A stretch of DNA of 64,000 nucleotides from Opitutia bacterium (GCA_003142615.1 PLMW01000069.1:1-64000); one strand, 5' to 3'; numbered from the stretch's first letter, positions 40,896 through 49,949 are shown. Notes: a model not told the origin generated them from the sequence alone. Translations and numbers: made by a program.

Positions 40896-41624
40896 TTACA
40901 GGCCCAGCAGGCTTCCGTGCCGCTTGAGCCAGCGCTCGGCGGCGCGCCACGCGGGGCAGACCGCCTCCACCCGCGCCCAGAATCGCGCCGAGTGGTTCAT
41001 CTCCCGCAGATGCATCAACTCGTGGTGGATGATGTAATCCCGCACAAAGTCGGGCGTCTGCACCAGCCGCCAGTTGAGCGAGATCGTGCCGCCAGCCGAG
41101 CACGAGCCCCAGCGCGAGCGCTGGTTGCGGATGGTGACGTTGCGGATTTCGATGCCGGTTTCGGCCGCCAGCTCCCAGGCGCGGGCGGGCAGCTCGATGC
41201 GCGCCCGGCGGGCGAACTGTGCCTCGAGCGCCGGCCGCAGATCGCCGTCGAGCCGCGGCACGCGGAACACGTCGGCGCCCAGGCAAACCATCGGCCGCCC
41301 GCCCTCCGCCGCCACGCGGATCGGCTGCGCTTCACCCCGCCAGAATATGGGTGTGCCGGGCGTCCACACCTCGGCGGCGCGCGGCCGGGCTTGGTGCCGC
41401 GCCCAAGCGCGCTCCAGCCAGGCGCGGTGCTGCTCGACGAACCGCCGCGCCTCGCGCTCCGAGCCGTGGCGCGGAACGGTGGCCACAGCGACGCCGTCGC
41501 GCCGCAGCGTGAGCCGGTAATGGCGGGCACGCGCGCTGCGGACAAATCTGACCTCGGGCTCCGTCGCCCCGGACGAGGTCTCGAAAGATGCCGTCGGTTC
41601 CGCCACGATTGCGGGCGCACTCAA
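40896..41624 (-). CDS. YgjP-like zinc metallopeptidase (DUF45/M48 type)
   Basis: A 242-residue cytoplasmic protein of the YgjP family. The C-terminal metalloprotease core has HHELMHLREMNH near residues 200-211: His201, Glu202 and His205 of HExxH, with a third zinc ligand His211. The preceding RNQRSRWGSCSAGGTISLNW (about 168-187) is the YgjP hallmark. The N-terminal half is a beta-barrel-like region (RARHYRLTLRRDGVAVATVP). No ATG fits: the frame begins with TTG at 41624, or a GTG at 41606, both weak starts. Function in vivo is unclear; YgjP is linked to wobble tRNA or polyphosphate topics only loosely. It is convergent with terC (21 bp). Confidence 0.85.
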   Translation of the reverse strand: MSAPAIVAEPTASFETSSGATEPEVRFVRSARARHYRLTLRRDGVAVATVPRHGSEREARRFVEQHRAWLERAWARHQARPRAAEVWTPGTPIFWRGEAQPIRVAAEGGRPMVCLGADVFRVPRLDGDLRPALEAQFARRARIELPARAWELAAETGIEIRNVTIRNQRSRWGSCSAGGTISLNWRLVQTPDFVRDYIIHHELMHLREMNHSARFWARVEAVCPAWRAAERWLKRHGSLLGL

Positions 41625-41719
41625 ACATTTCCCCGGAAAAAGACCAGCCGCCAGTTTTCCGCGACGGCGGATTGGGGCGGAAATTTGCCTCGTTCACCGC
41701 AGCCGTTAGCTTGCCGATC

Positions 41720-42073
41720 ATGAGTACGCCCTCCGGCCTCGCCCGCACTCCCGCGCCACCCTACTGCGCCGTGATCTTCACCTCCCGGCACACGGAGGGC
41801 GACCACGGCTACGGCGCCATGGCGCGGAAGATGGAGGAGTTGGGCTCCCGCTACGACGGCTTCCTCGGCCTCGAGAGCGTGCGTGGCGCCGACGGCACGG
41901 GCATCACGGTGAGCTACTGGCGCGACGAAGCGGCGATCCTCGCCTGGAAGCGCGACACCGAGCATCAGCAGGCCCAGCGCGGCGGACGCGAGACGTGGTA
42001 CGAGGCCTACGAGGTGAGGATCGCGCGCGTCGAGCGTGCCTACGGCTTTCAACGTTCCGCCAGCCGCTTGTAG
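41720..42073 (+). CDS. ABM (antibiotic biosynthesis monooxygenase) domain protein
   Basis: A 117-residue ferredoxin-like fold protein of the ABM superfamily. The strand pattern is PPYCAVIFTSRH and GFLGLESVRGADGTGITVSY, ending with RDEAAILAWKRDTEHQQAQR and WYEAYEVRIARVER, which fits stand-alone YqjZ-like members. In the family these dimerise and act as small oxygenases or heme-degrading enzymes. The catalytic residues of those enzymes are not evident, so only the fold is certain. The ATG at 41720 gives normal length. Its last 25 bp overlap the 3' end of the convergent GNAT gene. Confidence 0.85.
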   Translation: MSTPSGLARTPAPPYCAVIFTSRHTEGDHGYGAMARKMEELGSRYDGFLGLESVRGADGTGITVSYWRDEAAILAWKRDTEHQQAQRGGRETWYEAYEVRIARVERAYGFQRSASRL

Positions 42074-42549
42074 TAGATGGCGTTCGGCGCCAGGCGGCCA
42101 TCGGGATCGGCGGCGAAATCCGGGATGCCACCGGCCAACGTGTAGCCCAGCCGTTCGTAGAATTTCGTGGCGCCGCCCTCCCCCACGCTCGTGTCGAGAA
42201 ACAGCAGGGCACGGCCCCGTGCCCGGGCCTCGGCCTCGACCCGCGTCATGAGCGCCGCCAGCACCATGACCTTCTGCACCTCGGCGCGATGCCGCCCGTT
42301 GGCGCGCGGCTCGAGCGCCAGCTGCGCGCTGCCGACGAGGCGTCCGCCCTCGTCGAACGCGGCGAAAAGCAGCTTGTCCCCGGCGGACACCTCGGCGCCC
42401 ACCTTGCGCCAGTAAGCCTCCACCTCGCCGTCCGCGAGCGGTAGCACGAAACCCACTGACGCGCCGTTCTGCACGGCGTCGGTGGGCAGTCCGCCCAACT
42501 CGGACAGTCGTGCCGTGACGATTTCGCCGGACAAAAGATCAATCTTCAC
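42049..42549 (-). CDS. GNAT family acetyltransferase
   Basis: A 166-residue acetyl-CoA-dependent N-acetyltransferase. GNAT motifs visible: beta-strand SAQLALEPRANGRHRAEVQKVMVLAAL, where the acetyl-CoA P-loop would be HRAEVQKVMV, then LFLDTSVGEGGATKFYERLG, which is the typical end motif with YERLGY. Both resemble tabtoxin-resistance-type and other small-molecule acetyltransferases. The start is a GTG at 42549. The 3' end overlaps the ABM gene antisense by 25 bp. The CDP-alcohol phosphotransferase gene ends 19 bp upstream on the same strand. The substrate is unknown. Confidence 0.85.
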   Translation of the reverse strand: MKIDLLSGEIVTARLSELGGLPTDAVQNGASVGFVLPLADGEVEAYWRKVGAEVSAGDKLLFAAFDEGGRLVGSAQLALEPRANGRHRAEVQKVMVLAALMTRVEAEARARGRALLFLDTSVGEGGATKFYERLGYTLAGGIPDFAADPDGRLAPNAIYYKRLAER

Positions 42550-42568
42550 GGATGGCCCGGGGCAGTTT

Positions 42569-43153
42569 TCACGTCCGGTTTTGCGGGCCTTCCCGGCGGC
42601 GCTGCAGCGCGTGCCAGAAGCTGGGTATGTGCCCGGAAAAGCCGGGCAGGAGAAAGGCGATCACCATTTCCTCCACCCCGCACAGCACCTGCAGGATCAC
42701 GGCGGCGTGAAACGGCACCGCGGACCAGCCGGCCAGCAACACCACCACCCCGGCCGGCAGGACCATGGCCATCGCCTTGGCCAGCCATGTATGGAAGCCC
42801 AGCACGCGGCGCCAGCGGACCAGCCCATAGGCCACGATGGCAAAACACCCGACCAGCGTCGTCACGAACCACGGCCATTCCTTCTGCATCACCTCCGGCC
42901 ACAACCGCCAGATCGCCGTCACCACCGCGGCGGTCATTACATAGTCACCCCAGCTGTCGAGCCGGCGGCCCAGATCGGACTCGGCCCCCAGCCGGCGCGC
43001 GAGAAAGCCGTCCAGCGCATCCGTCACCAGCGCGGCGCCGAACAGCGCCAGAAACCACGAGCGCGAACCCGTCGTCCCCGCCAGCACCACCATCAGCGGG
43101 GCCAGCACGACGATCCGCAAGAGACTGAGCAGATTGGGCAGTTGCTTGCGCAT
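42569..43153 (-). CDS. CDP-alcohol phosphatidyltransferase family protein
   Basis: A 194-residue membrane enzyme of the phosphatidylglycerophosphate-synthase family, transferring a phosphatidyl group from CDP-diacylglycerol to an alcohol. The full CDP-AP signature is present: DALDGFLARRLG plus eight residues to GRRLDSWGDYVM, with the four conserved Asp at DxxDG...GxxxDxxxD. Helices 1 (LPNLLSLLRIVVLAPLMVVL) and later membrane spans fit a six-helix fold. The acceptor alcohol (glycerol 3-phosphate, inositol or other) cannot be read. It begins 6 bp after the YfcE-type gene, suggesting co-transcription with it and the GNAT gene. Confidence 0.88.
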   Translation of the reverse strand: MRKQLPNLLSLLRIVVLAPLMVVLAGTTGSRSWFLALFGAALVTDALDGFLARRLGAESDLGRRLDSWGDYVMTAAVVTAIWRLWPEVMQKEWPWFVTTLVGCFAIVAYGLVRWRRVLGFHTWLAKAMAMVLPAGVVVLLAGWSAVPFHAAVILQVLCGVEEMVIAFLLPGFSGHIPSFWHALQRRREGPQNRT

Positions 43154-43159
43154 GGCGGT

Positions 43160-43597
43160 TTACAGCGGCACGACGCGCCAGTCGAACCGGCCCGGCCGGA
43201 TGCTCAGCCACGCGAAGCTCGGCGGCGCGCCGCCGCGGGGACGCGAGATGCACCCGGGGTTGAGCCAGCGCACGCCGTGCGCATCGGTTTCGTCGCGCGG
43301 CACGTGCGTATGGCCGTGCAGCACGACGTCGGCCTCGTGCGGGGTCCGCGCGGGCGGCGCATGGATCAGCACAAATCGCACGCCGTCGCGTTGCAGGCGG
43401 AGTTCGCGCGGCCAGCCGGGGTGCCAGTCGCAATTGCCGAGCACCACGCGCAGCGGCGGCCCGAGCTGCTCAAACACCGCCAGCAGCGCGGGATCGCACA
43501 CGTCGCCCAGATGCCAGATCTCATCGGCGCCGCGCAGGCGCCGCGGCAGGCCGGGCGGATAACGGTCGTGCGTGTCGGCCAGAACGGCGATGCGCAT
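43160..43597 (-). CDS. YfcE/MJ0936-type metallophosphoesterase
   Basis: A 145-residue calcineurin-like phosphodiesterase. All metal motifs are visible: LADTHD (D-x-H), HLGDVCD (GD-x-x-D), GNCDW (GN-x-D), LIH (His in VLIHAPPA) and HGHTHVP (GHTH). This set fits small cytoplasmic nucleotide phosphodiesterases such as YfcE. The length is a little shorter than E. coli YfcE (184 residues), with loops trimmed. It is the first gene of a short minus-strand run that continues with the CDP-alcohol phosphotransferase. It diverges from the polymerase gene with 80 bp between. The natural substrate is unknown. Confidence 0.88.
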   Translation of the reverse strand: MRIAVLADTHDRYPPGLPRRLRGADEIWHLGDVCDPALLAVFEQLGPPLRVVLGNCDWHPGWPRELRLQRDGVRFVLIHAPPARTPHEADVVLHGHTHVPRDETDAHGVRWLNPGCISRPRGGAPPSFAWLSIRPGRFDWRVVPL

Positions 43598-43677
43598 CAG
43601 TTCAGAGAGCAGAATCTCATCCGTTTGGCAAAGGCGGACTGGGGCGGCCCCCGTTTGACCCCGCGCCGGCGCCCGCC

Positions 43678-45033
43678 ATGCTGGCCGGCGTGCCGTTGCG
43701 GTCGCTCATCGTCGATTTCAACTCGTTCTTCGCCTCCTGCGAGCAGCAGGAGCGCCCGGCGCTGCGCGGCCGGCCCGTGGGCGTCGCTCCGGTCCTGGCC
43801 GAGACCTCGTGCTGCATCGCGGCCAGCTACGATGCCCGGCGGCACGGCGTGAAGGTGGGCACGCGGGTGGACGAGGCGCGGCGGCTGTGCCCCGGCATCA
43901 CCATCGTCGAGGCGCGCCCCGCGCTCTACATCCAATACCACCGCCGGCTCATCGCGATCATCGAGTCGTGCCTGCACGTGACCGAGGTCCTGTCGATCGA
44001 CGAGGTGGCCTGTGAACTCACCGCGACGTTCGCGCCGCGCGAGAAGGCGGTGACGCGCGCGCGCCGCATCAAGGCGGCGATCGCCCGCGAGGCCGGCGCG
44101 TGCCTCACCTGCTCCATCGGCATCGCGGCCAACCGGTTCCTGGCCAAGGTCGCCTCGGACATGCAGAAGCCCGACGGGCTGGTGGTGCTGGAGGACGCCG
44201 ACGTGCCGGCGCGCCTGCTGGAACTGGAGCTCGCCGATTTCGTGGGCATCGGCAGAAACATGGAGCGCCGCCTGCGCGCCCGCGGCATCGACACGGTGCG
44301 GAAGCTCTACGCCGCGACCAAGGCGGAGCTGCGCGGCATCTGGGGCGGCATCGAGGGCGCGCGCATGCATGCGCGCCTGCGCGGTGAAAACGTGCCGCTG
44401 GCGGCGCGCGAACACCGGACCGTCGGGCACTCGCACGTGCTGCCGCCCCCACTGCGCAACGAGACCGCCGCCCTCGCGGTGCTGCACCGCCTGCTGCAGA
44501 AGGCCGCGATGCGCCTGCGCCACATGGGCCTCTACGCGGGCGGGCTGCATGTCTCGGTGCGGCACCGCGAGGGCCGCGGCTGGAGCGACGAGCTGCGCTT
44601 CAACGAAACGCAGGACACCCTCCAGTTCACCCACGCGCTCACCCAGATCTGGGAGCGCCGGCGCGGCCGCGCGCCATTCCAGGTCGGCGTCGTACTGTTC
44701 AATCTGGTCGAACTGCCGGGCCACACGCCCGACCTTTTCACCCATGAACAGGAGCAGGCGCGCGGGCGGCTGCACGACATTGTGGATTCCCTCAACCGCG
44801 CCTACGGCAAGAACACGGTCTACTTTGGCGGCGCGCACGGGGCCACGGGCTACGCGCCGATGCGCATCGCCTTCACGCGCATTCCCCAGCCGGAGATCGA
44901 GGAGATCGATCCCGCGCAGTCGAAGGTCATCCGGCCGGGAAAAAAACCGGGCCCGGGGGCACCGTCCGGCGATCCGCCGCAGCCGCGGATTGACGCCGGC
45001 GGGGCGGGGCGTCGTGCTAGCGCCCAGCCATGA
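43678..45033 (+). CDS. Y-family DNA polymerase (DinB/Pol IV-like)
   Basis: A 451-residue translesion DNA polymerase. Palm motifs: LIVDFNSFFASCEQQ with metal-binding Asp13, and LSIDEVACEL with Asp108 and Glu109. The fingers YDARRHGVKVGTRVDEARRL follow the DinB pattern. A helix-hairpin-helix thumb is visible at LADFVGIGRNMERRLRARGI. The little-finger domain (about 245-380) is present, and the C-terminus (from about 425) is a Pro/Gly-rich disordered tail. A beta-clamp-binding peptide near the end is not obvious. The enzyme adds bases opposite damaged templates. No LexA-type box is visible in the 80-bp gap upstream. Its stop overlaps the next gene start (ATGA), a surprising coupling. Confidence 0.9.
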   Translation: MLAGVPLRSLIVDFNSFFASCEQQERPALRGRPVGVAPVLAETSCCIAASYDARRHGVKVGTRVDEARRLCPGITIVEARPALYIQYHRRLIAIIESCLHVTEVLSIDEVACELTATFAPREKAVTRARRIKAAIAREAGACLTCSIGIAANRFLAKVASDMQKPDGLVVLEDADVPARLLELELADFVGIGRNMERRLRARGIDTVRKLYAATKAELRGIWGGIEGARMHARLRGENVPLAAREHRTVGHSHVLPPPLRNETAALAVLHRLLQKAAMRLRHMGLYAGGLHVSVRHREGRGWSDELRFNETQDTLQFTHALTQIWERRRGRAPFQVGVVLFNLVELPGHTPDLFTHEQEQARGRLHDIVDSLNRAYGKNTVYFGGAHGATGYAPMRIAFTRIPQPEIEEIDPAQSKVIRPGKKPGPGAPSGDPPQPRIDAGGAGRRASAQP

Positions 45034-46115
45034 TCAGGGTCTTTGTTTCCGGCTGCTACGACATCCTGCACGCGGGACATCTGCAATTTTTCCGCGAGGC
45101 GCGCGCGCTGGGCGACCACCTCACGGTGTCCTTCGCCTCGGCCGAGGTGCTGTGGCGGCACGAGCAGCGCCGCAGTTCGCTGCCCGACGAGCACAAGCGC
45201 GCCCTGCTCGCATCGCTCGGGATGGTGGACGAGGTCGTGGTCGGCGCCGACCTGGAGGAGGGTCTCGACTTCAAGCAGGAGTTCCTGCGCCTGCGGCCGG
45301 ACATCCTCGCCGTGACGGAGGACGACAAGTACACCCCGCTCAAGCAGGCGCTGTGCGCGCAGACCGGCACGCGCTATGTCGTGCTGCCGAAGACACCGCC
45401 GCAATTTCCGCCCATCTCAACGACGGAGATCGTCCGCTGGATCCGTGCGCCGCAGGAGGCGCCGCTGCGCGTGGACTTCGCCGGCGGCTGGCTCGACGTC
45501 CCGCGCTTCGCGCGGCCGGATGGGTACATTGTCAACTGCGCGATCTCCCCCACTGTTTCGCTGCGCGCCTGGCCGTACGAGCACAACGCCGGCCTCGGCG
45601 GCAGCGGCGCGTGGGCCCTGCTCAACGGCAAGGACGGTGTCTCGTCCGAACTCGACCTTGGCGTGGGCTGGCAGGATCCGGCGGTGATTACCGAGACGGG
45701 CCTGTGCGTGTGGCGCAGCGGCCGGCGGCCGGAGCTGGAGGTGAAGTCCGACGGCGCCGTGCTAAGCGGACGCCTGGCACTGCTCTGGACCGGCCGGTCG
45801 CACTCGACCCCGGCGCTCACCGAGCGGCCGCGCGATTTCGCCGCCATCGCCCGCGCCGGACGGACCGCGCGCGATGCGGTGTGGCGGCAGGACCTCACGC
45901 AACTGGCCGACGCGGTACGGCAGTCGTACGCGGTGCAGCGGGCCGAGGGCATGGACCCGCTGCCGGACGATCCAGCGGGGGCGCTCGCCTGGAAATATTG
46001 CGGCGGCGGTTTCGGCGGTTATGCCGTTTATTTCTTCGCTGACTCTGCGGCGCGCGACGCCGCCTGCACGCGCCCGGGCTTCCGTCCCATCGAGCCCTAC
46101 GTCGCCAAACACTGA
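45030..46115 (+). CDS. Nucleotidyltransferase-GHMP kinase fusion
   Basis: A 361-residue two-domain protein. Residues 1-140 form a cytidylyltransferase-type domain with signature HAGH (14-17), a conserved TEDD region and PPISTTEIV (ISTT motif). This fold activates phosphorylated small molecules with CTP or ATP. Residues about 145-361 form a compact GHMP kinase: RVDFAGGWLDVPRFARPDGY, phosphate-binding GLGGSGA (188-194) and C-terminal KYCGGGFGGYAVYFF (322-336). Such kinases phosphorylate sugars such as galactose, heptose or fucose. In one polypeptide the order is transferase-kinase, reversed from FKP-type fusions. The product is probably a nucleotide-activated sugar. The start overlaps the polymerase stop. 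Confidence 0.82.
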   Translation: MIRVFVSGCYDILHAGHLQFFREARALGDHLTVSFASAEVLWRHEQRRSSLPDEHKRALLASLGMVDEVVVGADLEEGLDFKQEFLRLRPDILAVTEDDKYTPLKQALCAQTGTRYVVLPKTPPQFPPISTTEIVRWIRAPQEAPLRVDFAGGWLDVPRFARPDGYIVNCAISPTVSLRAWPYEHNAGLGGSGAWALLNGKDGVSSELDLGVGWQDPAVITETGLCVWRSGRRPELEVKSDGAVLSGRLALLWTGRSHSTPALTERPRDFAAIARAGRTARDAVWRQDLTQLADAVRQSYAVQRAEGMDPLPDDPAGALAWKYCGGGFGGYAVYFFADSAARDAACTRPGFRPIEPYVAKH

Positions 46116-46220
46116 TGCGGTCCGCTGCATAAGCCGAACGCGCCACCACTCCGTTACGATTTAACAACCGTCAGCCGGAGGAATCCGGAGAGGACGGCAT
46201 GAAAGGCCAAGCCGCCGGTT

Positions 46221-47315
46221 TCAGGCCCGGGAGGCGAACCAGGCGCGCAGGTTGGCGAGGCAGCGTTCGTTCTGCCCGGACGTGCCCACGGTGATGCGCA
46301 CATGGTCGGGCAGGTTGCCGAACGGCCGCACAATGGTGCCGCGCGCCTGCAGAAAACCAAAGGCCTTCGCACCGTCCGGCACGCGTACGAGAATGAAATT
46401 GGCCTCGGAGGGTACGTACTCGAGCCCGAGCGCGCGGAATCCCGCGGCGAGCTGCTGGAGTCCGGCGCGGTTGTTCTCGCGACTGCGGCGCATGAACTCG
46501 GCGTCGTCGAGCGCGGCGACCGCCGCCGCCTGCGCCACCGTGTTGATGTTGAACGGCGCGCGGGCGCGCTGGAGCAGCGCCGCGATGTCGGGCCGGGTGT
46601 AGCCGTAGCCGACCCGCAGACCGGCGAGGCCGTAGATCTTGGAAAACGTGCGCGTGCAGAGCACCGGCCGGCCGCCGGCGATGAGCGGCCGCAGGTCGGG
46701 CGCGGGCTCCTGGTATTCGGCGTAAGCCTCGTCGAGCACGAAGAGCACGTCCTCGGGCAGGCTGCGCGCGAAGTCAGCCAGTTCCGTCCCGGTGTGGGCG
46801 GTGCCGGTGGGATTGTTCGGGCTGGCAAGGAACATGACGCGGGTGCGTGGCGTGACGGCGGCGCGCATGGCCGCCAGGTCATGCCGGAAGCCGGGCATCG
46901 CCACCTCGACCGGCTGCGCGCCCATTAGCAGGGTGATGAGCCGGTACATCACGAAGCCGTGCACGCCCATCACTGCCTCGGTGCCGGCCCCCAAAAAAAC
47001 ATGGGCCACGAGTTCCAGCACCTCGCTGGAACCGTTGCCGAACACGAGCTGGTCGCACCCGACCTGCAGGCGCGCGGCGAGTTTGCCGGTGAGGTCCCAG
47101 CAACTGCCGTCCGGGTAAAGGTTCACCCCGCGCAGCGCGGCGGCGGCGGCGGCAAGGGCCTTCGGCGAGGGACCGAGCGGGTTTTCGTTGGAGGCCAGTT
47201 TGTCGATCCCGGCCGGATCAAGGCCGAACTCCCGCGCAACCTGCGCGATCGGCTTGCCCGGCTGGTAGACCGGCTGGTTCAGGATGTGGGGCTGGGCGAA
47301 TCGCGCGGCGTCCAT
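46221..47315 (-). CDS. hisC: Histidinol-phosphate aminotransferase
   Basis: A 364-residue class II PLP aminotransferase of histidine biosynthesis, converting imidazole-acetol phosphate and glutamate to histidinol phosphate. Features: KLASNENPLGPSPKALAA (substrate loop), LYPDGSCWDLTGKLA, FGNGSSEVLELVAHVFLGAG, SPNNPTGTAHT, Asp195 in FVLDEAYAEY, PLP-lysine Lys226 in TRTFSKIYGLAGLRVGYG, and the closing R in IVRPFG. I chose the ATG at 47315 for the family N-terminus. The gene is alone here, away from other his genes, so a role in aromatic amino acid transamination is also possible. It is divergent from the GH94 gene. Confidence 0.9.
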   Translation of the reverse strand: MDAARFAQPHILNQPVYQPGKPIAQVAREFGLDPAGIDKLASNENPLGPSPKALAAAAAALRGVNLYPDGSCWDLTGKLAARLQVGCDQLVFGNGSSEVLELVAHVFLGAGTEAVMGVHGFVMYRLITLLMGAQPVEVAMPGFRHDLAAMRAAVTPRTRVMFLASPNNPTGTAHTGTELADFARSLPEDVLFVLDEAYAEYQEPAPDLRPLIAGGRPVLCTRTFSKIYGLAGLRVGYGYTRPDIAALLQRARAPFNINTVAQAAAVAALDDAEFMRRSRENNRAGLQQLAAGFRALGLEYVPSEANFILVRVPDGAKAFGFLQARGTIVRPFGNLPDHVRITVGTSGQNERCLANLRAWFASRA

Positions 47316-47561
47316 GGCGGGTGCAAAAGGAGTCCTGCCTAAGCGAGCGTGGAAAAAGATGCAACGCTCGCCGTTGCGCATGGATTAGCTTCGGCGGACG
47401 ATCCCTTGCCGGCGACCGGCGGCGGAACCGGCCGGCGCCGCCGGAATGCGCGGATCGGGGCGGCAAAAAGGGCGCGGCGCCACGCCAATTTTCACGCGAA
47501 GAAACTCACACCGGCGGTGTTGCCTCGCGCCGGCCGTCTGGTTCACCTTGAGGTCTCCCCG

Positions 47562-49949
47562 ATGAACTACGGTTATTTCGACGACACGGCCAAAGAGTAC
47601 GTCATCACGCGTCCCGACACCCCGCGACCGTGGTCCAATTACCTCGGCACGACCGAGTATGGCGCCATCATCACGAACAACGCCGGCGGCTACTCGTTCT
47701 ACCAGAGCGCCGCCACCGGCCGCTTCCTGCGCCTGCGGTTCAACGCCGTGCCGCTCGACCAGCCGGGCCGCTATTTCTACCTGCGCGACCGCGCCAGCGG
47801 CGATTTCTGGAGCTCCTCGTGGCAGCCGGTAGGCAAGCCGCTCGACCGCTGCCAGTCCGTCTGCCGGCACGGCACCGCCTACACGCAGATCGAGAGCGAG
47901 TACGCCGGCATCCGCACCGAGTCGCTCTACTTCGTGCCGCTCGGCCGGACGTTCGAGTACTGGCGCCTACGTGTGACCAACCGGTCCGCCGCGCGTCGCG
48001 AGCTGTCCCTCACCACCTACTGTGAATTCACCAACCACTGGAACACGTACCAGGACCTGGTGAACCTGCAGTATTCGCTCTTCATCACGAAGACCTCGAT
48101 GGAGGACGGCGTGCTCGGGATCGCCAACAACCCGAACGAGCGCTTCGACGGCCAAAACCTGACCGGTTGCGGCCGCTCGTGGATGGCGCTTACCGGCGCC
48201 CCGCTGGCGGGCTGGGAAACGCGCCGCGAGGTGTTCCTCGGCACGTACGGTGGTTATGCCGCGCCCGCCGCGATCGCGGCGGGCGGCCCGCTCAGCAACT
48301 TCCTCACCGAGGGCGACAACGTCTGCGGCGCGCTTCAGGCCCACCTCGACCTCGCCCCCGGTGAGACGCGCGAGGTCATCGTGCTCCTCGGCCTCGGCAC
48401 GCCGGCCTCGCACGGCAAGGCCGCGGTCGCGACCTTCGGCACCCCGGCCCGCTGCGAGGAGGAGTTCCACCGGCTCAAGGCAGCGTGGCACGCCGACCTC
48501 GGGTCCATCGCCGTCCGGACACCCGATGCGGACCTCGACCACATGGTCAACGTCTGGAACGCCTACAACACACTCATCACCTACGCGTGGTCCCGCTCCG
48601 CCTCCCTCATCTACAACGGTGAGCGCGACGGCCTCGGCTTCCGCGACACGGTGCAGGATTTCCTGGGCGCCACCCCGCTCATCCGCGAGCGGATCAAGCC
48701 GCGCCTCGAGCTCATGCTCACCGGCCAGCTGGCCAACGGCGGCGCCCTCCCGGTCATCAAGCCGTTCTCGCATCAACCCGGCCACGAGCCGCCGCCGCCC
48801 GAAGCGGAGTACCGCTCCGACGACTGCCTGTGGTTTTTCAACGCCGTGCCGGTCTACGTCGCCGAGACAGGCGAGATCGATTTCTACCGGAAGATCCTGC
48901 CCTACGCCGACCACGGCGAGGCCCCCGTGCTCGGCCACCTGCGCCGCGCCCTCGAGTTCAACCTTGAGCGCACGGGCCGCAACGGCCTGCCCTGCGGACT
49001 CTCGGCCGACTGGAACGATTGCATCCGGCTCGGCTACCGCGGTGAGAGTGTCTTTGTCGCGTTCCAGGTGCGGCTCGGGCTCGAGGTCTACGCCGGCATC
49101 GCGGAAAAACTCGGCCTGCCCGCCGAGGCCGCCTGGGCGCGCGCCGAGCTGCCGAAGCTCGAGGCGAAAATCCAGAAGGTCTGCTGGGATGGCCGGTGGT
49201 TCATCTGGGCCATCGGCGAGGACGGCACCATTTACGGCACCAAGGACTTCGCGGAAGGCCAGGTTTACATGAACACGCAGGTGTGGGCCGTGATCAGCGG
49301 CGCCGCCACGCCCAAGCAGGCCCGCCTCGCCATGCAGACGATGAAGGAGAAGCTCGCCACGCCGTACGGTGTCATGCTGTGCGCCCCGCCGTTCATGAAG
49401 GCCAATCCGGAGGTGATGCGGGCCACGCTCTTCAACAACGGCATCAAGGAAAACGCCGGCATCTTCTCCCACACCCAGAGCTGGGCGGTGATCGCCGAGT
49501 GCCTGCTCGGCGACGGCGACGCGGCCCACGACTACTATCGTGCCTTCAATCCGGCGGCCTACAACGACCGCGCCGAGATCCGCCAGATCGAGCCTTACGT
49601 GCACTGCCAGACGGTCTACTCGCGCTACAATGTCAACGAGGGCCACGCGCGAACCCCGTGGCTTTCGGGCACCGCCTCTTGGGCGTACTACGCCGCCACA
49701 CACTGGATTCTCGGTGTGCGCCCGGAGGTCGAAGGCCTGCGCATCGATCCCTGCATTCCGAAGGCCTGGCCGGGCTTCACCATGCGCCGCCATTTCCGCG
49801 GCAAGACCGTGCACATCGAGGTGAAGAATCCGTCCGGCGTCTGCCGGGGTGTCCAAACGCTCACCGTCGACGGCCAGAAGGTCGCCGGCTGCGTGGTACC
49901 CGTCGAAAAGCTCAAGGACGGCTCAAAAATCGTGGCCACGCTTGGCTGA
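47562..49949 (+). CDS. GH94 glycoside phosphorylase (cellobiose-phosphorylase-like)
   Basis: A 795-residue cytoplasmic enzyme that cleaves beta-glucosidic bonds with phosphate, giving a sugar 1-phosphate. The N-terminus (MNYGYFDDTAKEYVITRPDT) matches the cellobiose and chitobiose phosphorylase class. Later landmarks are GGYSFYQSA, SRSASLIYNGERDGLGFRDT, SDDCLWFF, the catalytic Asp in DWND at 483-486 (SADWNDCIRLG), KENAGIFSHTQSW and GTASWAYYAATHWILG. There is no signal peptide. Specificity among cellobiose, cellobionic acid, laminaribiose or chitobiose cannot be decided from sequence. The ATG at 47562 is preferred over the open frame upstream. It converges on the GH42 gene. Confidence 0.9.
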   Translation: MNYGYFDDTAKEYVITRPDTPRPWSNYLGTTEYGAIITNNAGGYSFYQSAATGRFLRLRFNAVPLDQPGRYFYLRDRASGDFWSSSWQPVGKPLDRCQSVCRHGTAYTQIESEYAGIRTESLYFVPLGRTFEYWRLRVTNRSAARRELSLTTYCEFTNHWNTYQDLVNLQYSLFITKTSMEDGVLGIANNPNERFDGQNLTGCGRSWMALTGAPLAGWETRREVFLGTYGGYAAPAAIAAGGPLSNFLTEGDNVCGALQAHLDLAPGETREVIVLLGLGTPASHGKAAVATFGTPARCEEEFHRLKAAWHADLGSIAVRTPDADLDHMVNVWNAYNTLITYAWSRSASLIYNGERDGLGFRDTVQDFLGATPLIRERIKPRLELMLTGQLANGGALPVIKPFSHQPGHEPPPPEAEYRSDDCLWFFNAVPVYVAETGEIDFYRKILPYADHGEAPVLGHLRRALEFNLERTGRNGLPCGLSADWNDCIRLGYRGESVFVAFQVRLGLEVYAGIAEKLGLPAEAAWARAELPKLEAKIQKVCWDGRWFIWAIGEDGTIYGTKDFAEGQVYMNTQVWAVISGAATPKQARLAMQTMKEKLATPYGVMLCAPPFMKANPEVMRATLFNNGIKENAGIFSHTQSWAVIAECLLGDGDAAHDYYRAFNPAAYNDRAEIRQIEPYVHCQTVYSRYNVNEGHARTPWLSGTASWAYYAATHWILGVRPEVEGLRIDPCIPKAWPGFTMRRHFRGKTVHIEVKNPSGVCRGVQTLTVDGQKVAGCVVPVEKLKDGSKIVATLG

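Noticed and set aside
48250-49272. Second plus-strand frame inside the GH94 gene
   Set aside because: Ser/Arg/Pro/Thr-rich frame-shifted shadow of the real gene.
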